A stretch of DNA of 64,000 bases from Vitis vinifera (taxonomy: Eukaryota > Streptophyta > Magnoliopsida > Vitales > Vitaceae). The notes below the pieces were generated by a model, which saw only the letters and a program-made list of their open reading frames with translations, was not told the DNA's origin and did no database searches. The translations under genes were made by a program, and so were the position numbers. This document shows positions 12,541-25,343 of the stretch, piece after piece. The stretch spans positions 3,983,001 through 4,047,000 of the forward strand of contig NC_081821.1 in assembly GCF_030704535.1 (NCBI RefSeq). Direction: 5' to 3'. The first letter of the stretch is position 1. Every line of letters begins with the position of its first letter.

Positions 12541-14589
12541 AAAAATTAATGGATTTAAGATTAATTTAAATTTTAAGATATAATCAAACTAATTTGTTTA
12601 ATTCTAATTATTCAGAGTGATGAAATTAGTCTTAGTTCATTGGAATGGGTAGAAATGTTGCATCTTGGTCTTATATCTTATGATGAGAGTGACAACATGA
12701 TGCATGCCACTGCAACCACAGCTTTAGAAATTGAATGATTAGCAAGAAAAATTAAGTGGAAAGCAATGGCTGATCCATAAGAGACGTGTAATTCAAAGAA
12801 GGCGATTTTTATTGTGGGTCAACTCACGGAAGAAGAGGGTTTCCATGTGAAAAACATTCATTATCAAGTCTACGGAATCATTCAGGGGCTATAAAATAGT
12901 CCCTATTTTCAAAGAATAATCAAGGAGTTTTATATCAAAATGAAGTTTTAATTTAGAGCTTGTTTCACCAATAGTTTTTTGTTTTTGAAAACAAAAAACT
13001 GTTTTAAAATTTTTTTAACACTGTTTAGTTGTTATTTTTTGAAAATAATTTTTAAAAATAAAGTAAAATAGAGAATAATATTTAGAAAATGAGTAAGAAT
13101 TGTTTAAAAATAAATTTAAGAAAATGACTAAATCGACCTTATATTTGCAATTTTCAAAAAATTAACATTCTTCTGATAAATGTTTCCATTATTAAATAAC
13201 ATTGGTAGAGGAGAATTCTTGGGTGGTTAATCCACTTTATGAATTCAATTGTGATGACAATGACACTGATAATTATGTTATCTTCCCATTGTAACTTAGT
13301 ATAAGAGAAAGTGAAAAAACAAGGTTTATTAAAAAGAAAAAGAAAAAACAAGTAGTAGTACTAGGTTGTATTTAGTAATTATTTCGAAAAACAGTTTTTT
13401 AAAATAATTTTTAAAAACAATTATCTTATGTTTTATTAAATAAAAGTCTATTTAAAAACTTAAAATACTTTTAACTTATTTTTAATATTTTTAAAAATAT
13501 TTTAAAAATAATTTTTATGTCTAATACTTTATTTTTAATAATTCTTCATATTAGTATAATTATTTTTAAAAAAAAAACCCTTAGAAATAAGTTAAAATAA
13601 CCAAAAATATATATTTTTTTAAAAAGTTCTCTAAAAACACTAAAATACATAAAATAAAATTTTAGCTATCAAATATAATTTTTTTATTTTTTTATTTTAA
13701 AGAATAAAAAACTATTTTCGAACATAATTACCAAAGAGTAATAATATGCAAATCTAATATACAAATTATATTTTTATATATTTATTAATAGACCCAATAA
13801 ATTTTAAAAATTCAAAAGCACACTTAATTGAGGTCAAACATATACAAACCAAAACACCAAAAAAAAAAATATTGTTCTTCTTTGAGCACAATTATTATTG
13901 TTATTATTATTGGTTTTTTACTAAGCATAGTAAGTTATTAACTATAAATTAAGTGAAACTTAATGCATTAGATATTTCAATGGTTTAGTAATTTTTAAAA
14001 ATAATTTAATATTCAAAATTAATCAAATTAATCCCATAAATTTATAGATTATAACTAATTCAATCTATAATGCTAACAATTAGGTAGTAATTGTATTACT
14101 TTAATAAAAAAGTTGAAATATTTACATATCTAAAAAATTATTTTATAATTTATTTTACATATTATTAACTGTAATTAGTTTAGGATATTATTATCTTTTG
14201 TGAAAAAAGATAAAATTTATATCTTTATTGAAATATTAAAATGATATATAGTAAAATATTATCATTCTTAAAATTATACTTTTATTTTTAATTAATTTGT
14301 AATTGAAAACCATTTTTATGTATAATAAATTTAAATCAAATTTAATTTAAACTAATATAAATTAAACTTATATTTTTTTTTAAAATAAATTTGAAATTTT
14401 ATTTTGAAGAATAACATATATTTTTATTTTTAATATTATTAATATAATTTAAAAACAAGTTTTAGAAAATGTGGCCACCCCAAAATTTAAAGATCTTTTT
14501 TTTTTTTTTTTTTCTCACTATCCTCTTTTCTTTCCTCCTTTTTATTTTCCAGATCGATTGGAAGAATATTATCCTGTCTAGAATGTGGA
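12541..14589. other. AT-rich intergenic DNA
   Basis: No gene seen. It contains the MITE at 13362-13741, a diverged partial MITE-like piece around 12957-13110, and long A/T tracts near 13860, 14365 and 14496. Confidence 0.5.
13362..13741. mobile_element. MITE-like element, family B
   Basis: The left end GTATTTAGTAATTATTTCGA pairs with a right end containing CATAATTACCAAAG. The interior order matches the copy at 2543-2870: AAACAGTTTTTTAAAATAAT, TTTTATTAAATAAAAGTCTA, the TATTTTTAATAATTCTTCAT block, CTCTAAAAACAC. Non-coding. Confidence 0.6.
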
Positions 14590-15000
14590 ACTATGGTGAT
14601 TCCACCAACTGTTGGCCCTGAGTAATAAATAGAATGTGGAAATCAAAGGAAGAATTCATGAGCTCTCTAAAAAGGACGACGGAGTCTTATTTCGAGATCC
14701 CTTTCTGCCTAATAAGATAATAAAAAAGAGCAGCGACCCAGGATTCAAGCCTACAAAAATTGAATGGATGGGATTCCAAAAAGTCTCAATACATACTTGA
14801 TCAATGCAATTTGTTTTGAGACTTTCAATTCTCTCAGTTATTACACCTCCATACTTTGATAGTCCCCAGTCCCTCTTGAACCAACCTTTTAAAAGCTTAT
14901 ATATGCCCACCACAATATCAACAACCACCAGTTTGTGAAATAACTTGAAGCCATTTTTGAAGTCTTCTAACTGGGATGTTGCAACCCCTCCATACACAGA
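14590..15000. other. Diverged duplicate of 11818-11905 plus an unassigned open frame
   Basis: 14590-14660 (ATGGTGATTCCACCAACTG...AATCAAAGGAAGA) resembles 11818-11905 (ATGGTGATGCCAGCAACTT...AATCAAAGGAAGA). A minus-strand open frame at 14656-14997 could encode 113 residues rich in hydrophobic stretches, but I recognise no family in it and see no splice partners. It may be chance or a decayed gene fragment. Confidence 0.3.
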
Positions 15001-16608
15001 TATTCTTTCTTGCCAAATTAAGATTCTAGCATTTGATTAATGGAGAAAATGTTTGTTTATATAAATCTTGATTTGAGTACTTAGCAAGTGAAGAAAGAGA
15101 CAGAGTCATGAAGGTAATGATTATTAATTAAAGCACATGATAGGATTTAGAGAAATCATACTAAGGGTACGTGGCCTAAAATTCTAGGCCGAACTCTCTA
15201 ATTGCCACAATATAATCAATAAGCACATGTTTTGGTTATAGTCTTGCCTTTTGAATTCAGGGATTCCACTTGATATGGAGTCATGAATAGTGATTAAATT
15301 TGCCAACTAGTTGGGTTGAATTTAAACCAAATTGTATGGTTAATTAATTATCGTCATCTTGCTAGCAATGAAAGAAGGAAAATGGGAGAGGGAAACAACA
15401 TTTGGAAAAACTTTGACGAAGTCCAGTCAGAAAACTAGAAGTGAATTTAGATTTTGGACAAATTTGAATTGGTCCAAGAACAATTACCTCAAAATTCTTG
15501 TAATTAAGAATTTGGAAACCCATCCTTTCATGGGAGTTATTAGTCTTTCAGTTGACAAAATAACAAGTTGTAATAGCTTACATTGTAACTAATGCATCTG
15601 TCCTTTTGTGGCCCACAGAGATCACTATCTCATTTCTAATGATTTAAGCTTTTAGGTCAAATTAATAACCCAAGTTTCATCTTCATTTATGAACTTCATT
15701 TTTTTCTTCGCTTTACTTATTATTGAAGTAATGGAAGAGAGCATGTGAGGCAGCTGGGAGGCCATGGAGCATCAGCACACCCTTGTTTCCTAGAAATGAC
15801 AAAGTCCATTACTAGTCCAAATGTTGAATTTTCTTCCCCAGCTCATATTTTTACAAAAATGGATTCCCTATATGATTGCGCTTAATTTCTTAACCTACAA
15901 CCAACCTAATTTTTTAATACTCTTAATTGTTTCAGATAATCTTAGTCTTAATTCTATTGGTTGTCTGTGTAATATGAGATGGATTCACTGGGATGAGTAG
16001 ATTTCAAGCAGTAGTGAGTTGGTCCAAACCTGTTGCATCTAGTTCATATGCATGCAAGTATAATCTCAGCAGTTTGATGATAGTTAATACTCGTAATATA
16101 AGTACCCATCCAGCAAGTGCATGACAGCAACAAAAATTAAGTACAAAGTATTTGCAGATCAATAAGGTATATGGTTTATGTACGCCGGGGAATTGGAAAT
16201 TTTGCCATGGCAATGTTACCGATGACTGTTTATCAGCCTTGAGGTGGAGTGTTTTCCAAGGTAATTAAGAGAGTTTGATCTGGACATATGCCCAAACCTG
16301 TTCATGCATTTACAGGTTATGAATGGAATTTCATGAAAACAACAATTCTGGTTATTAATAATGGAAGATGACCAGAATAACAAAGGATGAGGGAGATCTT
16401 CCTTCTTCACATCTGGGAGAACCAGACATTGATTGATAAAGTTTGGAACATAAAGAGAGTTACAAAGAACTGGGGATTTTCCCCATCTTGACATCTAACT
16501 GTTGCTTAGTCTTGACAATGATTACAGCATGCATTAAACTCGATAAATTCTTGCCCAAATAAAAGATAGATATGGTAGAAGTGGTTTTTTTTTACAAGTT
16601 AGTTAACT
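15001..16608. other. Intergenic DNA, including the NAC gene 3' flank
   Basis: No gene recognised. The part nearest 16608 is expected to hold the 3' UTR of the NAC gene (minus strand). Open frames at 15359-15592, 16004-16213 and 16216-16494 carry no known motifs. Confidence 0.4.
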
Positions 16609-18263
16609 TCACCAATTAATGGAGTCCAAGTTGAATGGTTGCTCCTGTTGCTGTTGCTGTTGCTGTTGGTGAAGAGAGTCTAAAACCTTAGAAGAAGAAG
16701 CCTGAAAGTTTGAGATAAAATCAGTTCCAAAGTTAGAAATCCCTTGTGGCAGAAAGGAGTAATTTTCAGTACTTGTAGCTTCTCTTGGTCTGTAACTCCC
16801 AAGCTGTAATGCCTTAATAAGGAGGGAATTCATCTGAAGATTTGGGCTTAGCAAGCTTGAAGACCATGGAAGTGATGGGAGACTTGCAGCTTCTCTTGCT
16901 GCAGCCCAATTCATATTCATGTTCATGTTCATATTCATGTTGAGGTTATCATCAGTACTAGTGTTATAGCTCTGCGCTGAATTAATATTGCTAAATCCAC
17001 TCGATGAATTCGCAATGCTATTCATATTTGGAAACTCAATGTCTCCGAACTCGCTCACAATTGTGTTTGTATCACAAGGAGATTCAAGAGATGGTAGCGA
17101 TGACGGTGCCGGCTGGTGCGGTTTTTTCACTGCTGAGCTCTTTTTGAAGACCCTACAGACAACCCATTCCTCCTAAAACAACAAACCATACAAAAATAAG
17201 AAAGAATCATCACATAAAGAGCGGATGAAGAGAAGCTATAAGGATTTGAAGTTGTGCCCTAATTTACCTTTTTGGGTTTGAAAGAAAGCTTGGTTTCTAG
17301 CCTATATTCATGCATAACCCAGTTGCTTTTCTCACCCTTAGGAGCTCTACCCTTGTAAAATACTAGGGTTTTCTTCATTCCTACCAGTATCCCAGCACGG
17401 TATATCTCCTTGTCCTTCCCAGTGGTCTTCCAATAGCCTGCTTCAGTTGCTCGGTTGGTTCGAATGCCTGTCGGGTATTTTCGGTCTCTCAAGCTAAAGA
17501 AATACCATTCTTTCTCTCCCATGGAAGCCTTGGCTGCACCCAATATATTCCAAATTCATCATCACATTTTGCTTCTTTATATTATGAAGGAATTTAAGAT
17601 AAGAACCATACTTCAGCCAAATTCAACCACTAGAAGTTCTAGAATACATCATGTTCACAATGCAGACCACAAATTAAAAAGCCATATGATGTAGGCATCA
17701 TCTAGTTGAGTTGTTGAATGTTGTTCAAACATAAATTATAGGAAAATACAAACCTTTGGATCACTAAAGAGATGTTCATAAAATAAAGAAGGGAAAATAT
17801 TGCTACTGAATAAAAAGGAGAAAAAAAAATTAAAAACCTGAAGTGGGACATGTATCAGAAATGGAAAAAAACATTTTGTTTTGGAAAAAGTTTCGGGTTT
17901 TACCACACCCAAGTGTTCCAAATTTTTCTGCTAAATCATCTGTTTTGATCAGTTATGAATATAAATCAAGAGCATAAAATTATACCACCCAATATTCATC
18001 AGATACTGAAAAAGGGGCCATAGAAAAGGGAAAAAAAAAAGTCAAATGGAAAAGGGTATTCAGGAGTTTGATGAAGATGATGAGAATTTGATCAAATACT
18101 CAAAACTACCTGGGAGATCCCAAGGTTCACACTTGTTGAGATCGACATCTGCAATAGCCCTGGACGCGAAATTAGTATTGGAAACCTTGGGGGTGAGATA
18201 ATAAGTAATGAGTTCTTCATCTGTTGGATGGAATCTGAACCCAGGAGGAAGACTCTCCTCCAT
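16609..18263 (-). CDS. NAC058: NAC-domain transcription factor, NAC058-like
   Basis: Three exons on the minus strand: 18263-18110, 17533-17268 and 17172-16609. Donors are CCCAG|GTAG and AAAAG|GTAA; acceptors are TGCAG|CC and TTTAG|GA. Frames join to 327 residues. A second possible ATG lies at 18272, but homologues start M-E-E, so 18263 is preferred. The NAC DNA-binding domain covers residues ~6-155 with all five subdomains: [19 protein letters not shown] (A), [16 protein letters not shown] (B), [15 protein letters not shown] / [18 protein letters not shown] (C), [20 protein letters not shown] and WVMHEYRL (D), [12 protein letters not shown] (E). The C-terminal region has an Asn-Met dipeptide run, a Gln run and ends in FNLDSINW. 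That tail and the K-K-P...SPCD segment resemble Arabidopsis NAC058, which I recall as being linked to suberin deposition; orthology is inference. It acts in the nucleus. Confidence 0.9.
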
Positions 18264-18365
18264 TTTTATCATCCAAAAACCAACCTGCAGGCTTCAGAGC
18301 CTAAATATTTCTCTTAGCAAAAGGGCAAATCCTCTCTGATCAGACAAGGATGATGCTTGAACCTT

Positions 18366-18380
18366 TATCTTATAACATCA
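18366..18380 (-). promoter_or_regulatory. Possible TATA box of the NAC gene
   Basis: On the minus strand the sequence reads GTTATAAGATAAAGG about 100 bases upstream of the chosen start codon. It is a TATA-like motif at a plausible distance, unsupported by anything else. Confidence 0.3.
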
Positions 18381-21300
18381 AGATGATGAGGTATTAATGG
18401 GGAGTACTTGTTTTCAATGCCTCAACCTTGAAGAAGAAGCAGCAATTGGTAGTCATTCTTTATTGTTTTTATTTTCAATACAGCTAACACTTTGACAAAG
18501 ATGGTGCATGAGGATTGGAAATTTCTTACGGTTAGTAATATACCAAAATGCCACTCCTGGAACCATGAGCTAGGGTTATTAATTTCCAGAAGACCATTCA
18601 CCTTTGACAACGACACTGATCGATAATTCAAAGAAGTAGACGTGAAGTTGTGCTAATTTATCCACATCTCTTTTCTGCAGTGATCGAGTGGCAATAAATT
18701 TGCTCATGAAACAGCTGAGTCGTCTCGGTTACACCTGATGAGAGCAGATCATACTCTTCCATGACCATGTCCAACCACCTTCACCCATCTCCACCCACCC
18801 AAACCAGGGCTAACCTGATACTAGTCCAATCCAATAGGAGAAAGGCATTGTCACTGCCCCATTAATATTCAATTCACACTTGAAGGATCGTATCAATTAT
18901 GGTTTTGTTAAGCTTGTACTTGTTTTTATGATTCTTCTGTTTGCCAAGCTTGATTAATGGTTTTATTTCCATGCAAGCCACACAGCATAGAACTTCCTTC
19001 TTGATGATTTCAAGTCTAATCCTAGCCATTAGCCATTCCCATATGAGATGATCGAGATTCATCGCAATTGAATATTAGATAACCAAACACTCTATGATCT
19101 TCCATGGCTGATCATTCATGCATGCGTGTAAATTCCTTTTTATTTTTATTATAAAATATGGACAAAGATTACTAGCTAGGAGTGGTTAAAAAGGGTCACC
19201 AACCCACACGACTGCATATTCTGTAAACACAGATATGTTAAATCTTTTCTTAGTTCACCGTCTCTTTCATTTGTCTTCACCGCCGACATGTTTGTCAATC
19301 CTAACTAGAACTTCCATGTACTTGTTTCTGCTTTGGGTTTCTAGAAACACTCCATTTCTAGTTCCATTAATAAAAGTACTGTCAGGTGTTTGATATCAGT
19401 TCAAGTTGTTTTTGGATTATTATTTTGAAATACAGAAAAATAGTCTGCAAAAGTATTTCAAAATAAAAACCATTTCAAATTCTCATTTTCCATGTAAATT
19501 AATTTTTCCATTTTTGTTTTCATTAAAACCAATCAAAAGTCCTTCATTAAAACCTAACGCTTATTCTAGAATATTAAACCAATGGGCCATTAGCAATCTT
19601 CTTAATATAATGACTACAATTAAAAAAATACTAATCATTATTGGCTGCTACCTTTCTGGGTTTATAAGCTTAAATTACTAAGCAAGTTGGATACGTTTGA
19701 TAGCGCAACTGTGAAATATTATATAGGGTAAGTAAGCTTCCAATTGGACCAGGAACCAGTGGATCTAGGGGCTTGACCCAATTGGCATTAAATTAAACCG
19801 CCGGGTGTAAGCCCACTTTGTCCATATTTGATACCCAGCTTGAGACCTTGTTCCCACTTTCCACAGTGCTCTTCCTCTCTCCATTTTCCTTTCTACGGAC
19901 ATGTCATTCTTCTGGCCTCTTCTGGGCAACATATGCCATGGAAATCTCTGGTGAACATCATTTGTGAAGCTCAGGAACTATATGTACAATGTCGTTATTG
20001 AGTACTATTTGGTAAATCTAACATAAATTTGAACTTAAATTTGAGAAAATTCACAGCTCATTCATTATCAAAACCTTTTGTCATGTTTGATAATTGTTTT
20101 CAAAGATAATTTTGAAAACTAGTTTTTTAAAATAGTTTTTGAAATCAATTATTATGTTTTATAAAACAAAAGTTTATTTGAAACATGAAATATTTTTAAC
20201 CTATTTTTAATGTTTTTTAAAATAATTTTATATTTAGTACTTCATTTCTAATCATTCTCTAATTCACGTATAATTATTTTTTTTTAAATAACATTTGAAA
20301 AATAATTGAAAAGAATTAAAATATGTTATCCGATAACACCATGCTTTTTATTTTTGAGAATACAAAACAATTTTTGGGTTGTTTTCTATTTTTTATTCTA
20401 AAAAATAAAATTTTTTCCTTAAAAACAACTACCAAAATACTTTTTGTATTTGTAGGTCTTAGATTTTGAAGGTTTTGTTTGTTTTCCCATGTGTACATCT
20501 GGTCATGAATTGGAACGTGTGGCTGAAAAATCTCTTGTGAATATCATAGATATGTATCTCTTTTTTCTAATTCAACGACCAAGTTGGCTACTAGCAAAGG
20601 AAATTACTAGCCATTTACCTTTTCCGTAGTTTTTTCAATATTTACTTCTCATGGTCAAATGTAAGGTGGGAATGGTTGGATTTAATTAAATTGGTGGTAG
20701 TTAACCGATCTAAGAATTGAATAAGTTGATTTTTTTAATTAATCATGAATTAATAAAAAAATGATTTAGGTGCCCAATCAAATCAACGGATTTAGCTTGA
20801 TTCATTCAATTTGGACAAAAATTTGACCCACATATTAAAAAAAAAAAAAAAAATCCCTTTTAAGTTGATTCAAATCGATTTGAATTTTTTGGTTCATGGG
20901 TTTCATCATATTTTTTTGCCCCTAATCTAATTATGTAAATTTGTTGAATTAGTTTCTGGATTTTGATGTGATATTGACAACAAAGTCAGCAAGATTTTCT
21001 TTAAACAAGGGTTGTCATGAGTCATGACTCCCTGCTTGGGCAATAAGCAAATAAGGCCACCTTTATTGGCCGCAACCGAGACCAATTTCACCTTTTTAAG
21101 TTTTCGTTTGTTTTGGTAAAAGAACTTAATCAAGAGAAAGAGAAAAAAATGAAATATCTCAAAGGAGTATACTTTTGAAGTCCTGCCTACTGATTCTGAA
21201 AAGTTATTTTATCCCACTAAAACAGGGCACTTAATCTTTTTAAGAGTAACCTAACTTGATTTGGGCATTACCAAACTCACATCTAATATTTTGCAAGACC
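18381..21300. other. Intergenic DNA upstream of the NAC gene
   Basis: No gene recognised. It includes the presumed NAC promoter and one MITE-like element (20081-20440). Several short open frames on both strands have no family resemblance. Confidence 0.45.
20081..20440. mobile_element. MITE-like element, family B
   Basis: The left end CATGTTTGATAATTGTTTTC pairs with a right end AAAACAACTACCAAAATAC. The interior shares GTTTTATAAAACAAAAG, the ATTTTTAATGTTTTTTAAAA block, TTATCCGATAACACCATG and TTTTTATTCTAAAAAATAAA with other copies. Non-coding. Confidence 0.6.
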
Positions 21301-23398
21301 TTTTTTGTTCAAGGAGATAACACATGAGCTTTAGGAAACCATCCAAACCCCCTCTTCATCATTAGCTTGTAAACTATAACTTGATCACAACAATCAAAGA
21401 TTACTAGCACTTAGTATGCATTTAATGCACGATACCATCACATAAGCAATCCAACTGCTTCCATTAAGGAAGCCCCTATCAAAAGGATATTCACTGACCC
21501 TTGAAAGATAAGATGGAGAGAAATGTGTCTAAGCTAATTCTATGTTTGTCACTAACGATCGTCCACTTAGATATCAAAATCCTTATGGCTTGTAAAGGCT
21601 ATTACACGTGACTAATTATTGTTTTGCAATTATCGTGAAAGCATGCCCGAACAATTAAAGGAGAATGATATTGATATAAAGGCATCATCTGTGGAAATGT
21701 ACTAAAAGCTAAAGATTGTTTAAACTCACATCCATGATCATGTAGATCAAGATTGCCCTATGCTGAAGTCATGGCAAGAACGGTTGACTGCAATGGAGCA
21801 ATGATGGAGAGAGAAGGAGTGTAATTAACAACAGATGGAAAAACTCACCAAAATGAGTAAGTTAATGCCTAGGAAAATGTAAAAACAAAACTAAAAGTGT
21901 CATAAGGAGTGGGCAACACAACCCTCGAAGCTATGTCTGAAGGTTCAGTCTAGAAGTTACACAAATGGATGGGTGCGGTGAAGTAACCGCAATAGTAGTT
22001 TTCAAGAATATGCTTCCTTCTGTCTCACCTTTACCATTCTCTTACAAAGTTGCTCGTAACTATAAAAAAACTTATTCACTAAGGCCAAAAGTTAGGCTAT
22101 TGTAAAAGAAGACATAAGAATTTCCACTCTTAGTTCTATCACTCTTACCGTGGTCAAAAGGGAAGAGTAAAGGTTTACTCTAAAAATAAAAAAATAAAAA
22201 AATCGAGGCATAGCACCAGGGTAATAGATTGAGGGGTCGAAGTATCATGAAAGCGGGATTGAATGAAGACAAATGGTTGAAACAGGCCTAAGGTAAAATA
22301 CACTCCCCCAAACATCTATAATGAAAATATTTGATAAGAGATTTGATGGATGAAAGACTATATAAAGCTAACTTCACTCCCTCAAGATGCGAAGTATAGA
22401 GACCTAAGCTAATACTATGAATACCACAAGGAATGAGATTTGAGCATTGGACAAACAATTGCAACAACCTAAAAAACTTATGAAAAGACTCATAAAGAAA
22501 GGATAGTTTTAAGTGTTTATCAAAAGATGGAACAATGAATCAACTCACCTAGACCTATAAACTAAAGCATCTAGGATGATCATGGCCTTTGTGTTTAATG
22601 GGTTGGGTGGCTAGTTTGAAAGCTTGAGACAAATATCTATACCTTAAGGTGATAGACCTATCATGGGCAGGATCTTTCCAACTGTTTTTCATATCCACGA
22701 AGCGCTTAGAAGCCCTCTAAGTCAATCTACCGAAACCCACATGAGATTGTAATCAAGAAAACCCACAAAGGCATTTGAGGTTGTAGGGCTCAATCCCAAC
22801 TTATACTTTATTTCTTCTCTAAATAATAATACAAGACATAGCTTAGCAAGACTCCCATAATCTCTTTAGTGAGTTCATGCTCTCTCTCACGATATGCTTT
22901 AAGAAGGCTCTCATTTTCTAATATACCTTTGTATATTCTTTATGATCTTGTCTAGATTGATTCAGAAGGCATTTAAGTCCTCTTTTTATAAGTGTGGCAC
23001 CAACTACTCCTATTTTGATAAGGACCAAGCAATCTTAGTATAATTACAATCAAAATATGAACTCTTATTCAAATCCAAACTATAATAATAATTTAAATCC
23101 AATTCTTGGTTTTCAAATGTCTTCGACCCATTCCTCATCCATTTGAAACTTCTCATGTTGCTACCTCTTTGCATCAATCAGCCAACCAACCCTTCAAGTG
23201 CTTGGTTTGTGCTACGAGATGTCTTCCTTAGGCTTGCCCCCAATGCTAATATGTTTCTCTATGTTCTGCTTCAAGTCTACCCATGTTTGTGCCTTGAGTT
23301 AGTCTATTCATGTGCTTGAATTAGTCATGCATTTGATTAGCTGCTTGTTGCATTTTATGCAGCCCGCTAGCCGCATGCATCTCTATGCAACTCATATG
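21300..23398. mobile_element. Old, decayed retroelement sequence (left of the Athila insertion)
   Basis: No intact ORF. The block around 21345-21450 (ACCATCCAAACCCCCTC...AACTTGATCACAACAATC...AGCACT) resembles 40885-41060, which lies directly downstream of a broken Ty3/gypsy reverse transcriptase. Both may derive from one older element later split by insertions. Near 23360-23403 the sequence matches a unit of the tandem repeat found at 34411-34690. Boundaries are unknown. Confidence 0.4.
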
Positions 23399-23403
23399 TA
23401 TGC
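23399..23403. repeat. Target-site duplication TATGC, left
   Basis: TATGC precedes the TGACTCATGC LTR start and recurs at 34409-34413 directly after the AGTAATCA LTR end. Confidence 0.9.
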
Positions 23404-24440
23404 TGACTCATGCCCAATTGGTGTCTCAGCTGATTTGTGTTCAGCTGGTGCTCCTTGATTGAGGAAGTGATCAACAAAATTTATACCTATAACACCATAC
23501 ACTAGGGTAGCAAATACAAAGCTACTATAGTATAGTGGCTCTAAGGATCGTTCACTGGGAATGAATAAATTAACAAGCAGTCAAGGATACCAATTCCAAG
23601 TGAATTGGTTTTGTTTCATTTCACGGTTAGTTTAAGAAATAAAACACAAAGTTTGATTGGTAAAGGTTTAGACTTAAACTACCTAACTTAACAGAAGTTT
23701 GGAATAATTTAGGAAGAAAAACATTCCTTGGAGATTTAGGTTCACTGGGGTGGTTCCTCATGCAAAAGACATAGCTCCGGTCAGATGGTTCATTTCCTCG
23801 CATTAGAGATTCAACTTATAGTCAATTCTCTAACCGGTGATGTACAGAGACTCCTTCAATTAGATTTCACTTTAATTCTCTCACTGATACAACTTGCAAT
23901 GGTTCATGCCTCTCACGAGCACTTACCATTCAAGGTGATCTTTAACCTTGGACTTCCCTTCACAAACTCGCAAGAGATAACTAATGGATGTCTCCTAGGA
24001 GTCCAAAAGCTTACCAAGTGTTGGTAATTCCAGAAAATCCTACCTTGAAGTCACCTACCAGAGGCTCGCAAGGGGTAAACTAGTGCATTTCCATGGTTGG
24101 AAATCACTTGCCTTACCAAGTGTTGGCCCAGGTGACTCTAAGGTGTTTTAAGTTAACTAAAAACATTGAAATCACTAAAGGATTTCACTTCCTCTTCATT
24201 AAAAACTAAAACCACAAAGCTTTGCATTTTTGCACTTGGAACCTTCCCCGGCACCCTTAGCTCCAAGGAATTGGAGGTTTAGTTACTCATTCTCTGGGGA
24301 AAACTCCTCAGAGAATTCATAACTTAGAAATAAAATGAAAATACAAAGTGAGAAGGTAAGGCAGTAGAAAGAAAAGACTTTACTTGCTTACCAAATGGTT
24401 TTCAGAAGGAACTCCTCTCTGAGAACATGCTCCCGAGAGG

Positions 24441-24448
24441 TATTTATA
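24441..24448 (-). promoter_or_regulatory. LTR TATA box (3' LTR copy)
   Basis: TATAAATA on the minus strand in the context GATATAAATACCTCTCGGG; an identical copy lies at 33545-33552 in the 5' LTR. Confidence 0.6.
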
Positions 24449-24604
24449 TCAAAGCAATATAAAACTAATTATTACATAGATATTTGGTCTTTTTACTAAC
24501 TTAAAAACTAAGGAATCATGTAATTGGTGGTTTACAAGGAGTATTTTGGAATTTAGACAACAAAAATCTAATGGAAAATATCTCCCAATGTCGGTAGCAA
24601 GCTT

Positions 24605-24850
24605 CGGGAGGCTTCCGGAGCCATTTCGCAGGAGAAAAGTGAGGTCTGCGAAATTTCGCAGACACCCAAGAGGGCTGCGAAATTATTTCGCAAGACCGAG
24701 CTATCTTCACCAGGCTGCAAAGTTGGCTTCCATCTTGAAGTTTCCAGCTCCCTTCTCGCGGCATGGTTCGTGCATCGTCAGAAGGAGAAACACCTTACTG
24801 TACAAAAGTGTTGCGAAATTCTCGCAACAAAAGGCTGATTCCGCAACACT
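24605..24850. repeat. TTTCGCA / TGCGAAA palindrome array in LTR U3 (3' LTR copy)
   Basis: Contains a perfect 20-bp palindrome GTCTGCGAAATTTCGCAGAC at 24644-24663, a further TGCGAAATTATTTCGCA, CATTTCGCAGG, and looser copies TTGCGAAATTCTCGCAA and CCGCAAC. It lies upstream of the LTR TATA box in the transcription direction. Confidence 0.75.
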
Positions 24851-25304
24851 TTAGAGTGACTGGCTTGTAATGGCTGCAACTTCTTCGTTTCAACTCCGAA
24901 TCGTGCACCGTTTGAAGCATTGGATTGTTGACTTCCTGAGCTTTGAAATGGTATATAGCTTGCATCATTTGGACTTCAGAAAGTGCTCCAAAAGTGGCTG
25001 CTACGACTGTCATCAAGAATATGCTCCATGACTGATCCTCTTTGCTTTTTCTCCTTGCAATCCGGATTCACTCTTGGCAATTGAATTCTAAGCTTTGCCC
25101 AAGATTCCTCATAGCTCTCCTCATTCTTGACTTGCTTTGGTGATCAAAATACTAACAAAAACACCAAAACTTACACAAAGTGATCAAAATTGCTTTAAAG
25201 GATCCTTAACATGTCAATTGAGTTAAAAGGCCTAAACTACTACTCAAAAGTGTTAAAAAGGATTAATTAAAGGCTATCAAATAGCACTTTTTGAGTAGTA
25301 ATCA

Positions 25305-25319
25305 CTCCCCCCAACCGAC
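25305..25319 (-). other. Polypurine tract (PPT) of the Athila-like element
   Basis: On the minus strand GTCGGTTGGGGGGAG directly abuts the 3' LTR, the place where plus-strand DNA synthesis is primed in LTR retrotransposons. Confidence 0.85.
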
Positions 25320-25343
25320 ATATTGCTAGTCCCTTAGCAATAT
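25320..25343. other. Hairpin next to the PPT
   Basis: ATATTGCTA, a six-base loop GTCCCT, then TAGCAATAT: a perfect 9-bp stem directly upstream of the PPT in the element's sense orientation. Confidence 0.7.

Larger units (their letters stand above)
23404..25304 (-). repeat. 3' LTR of the Athila-like element
   Basis: Begins TGACTCATGC and ends AGTAATCA in plus orientation, colinear with the other LTR at an offset of exactly 9104. Open frames inside it have identical translations in both LTRs and are not genes. Confidence 0.92.

Noticed and set aside
24516..25016. Open frames of 73-102 codons in the left LTR, repeated exactly in the right LTR
   Set aside because: Both strands are open over the same palindromic DNA, and the identity simply reflects LTR identity; no protein motif.
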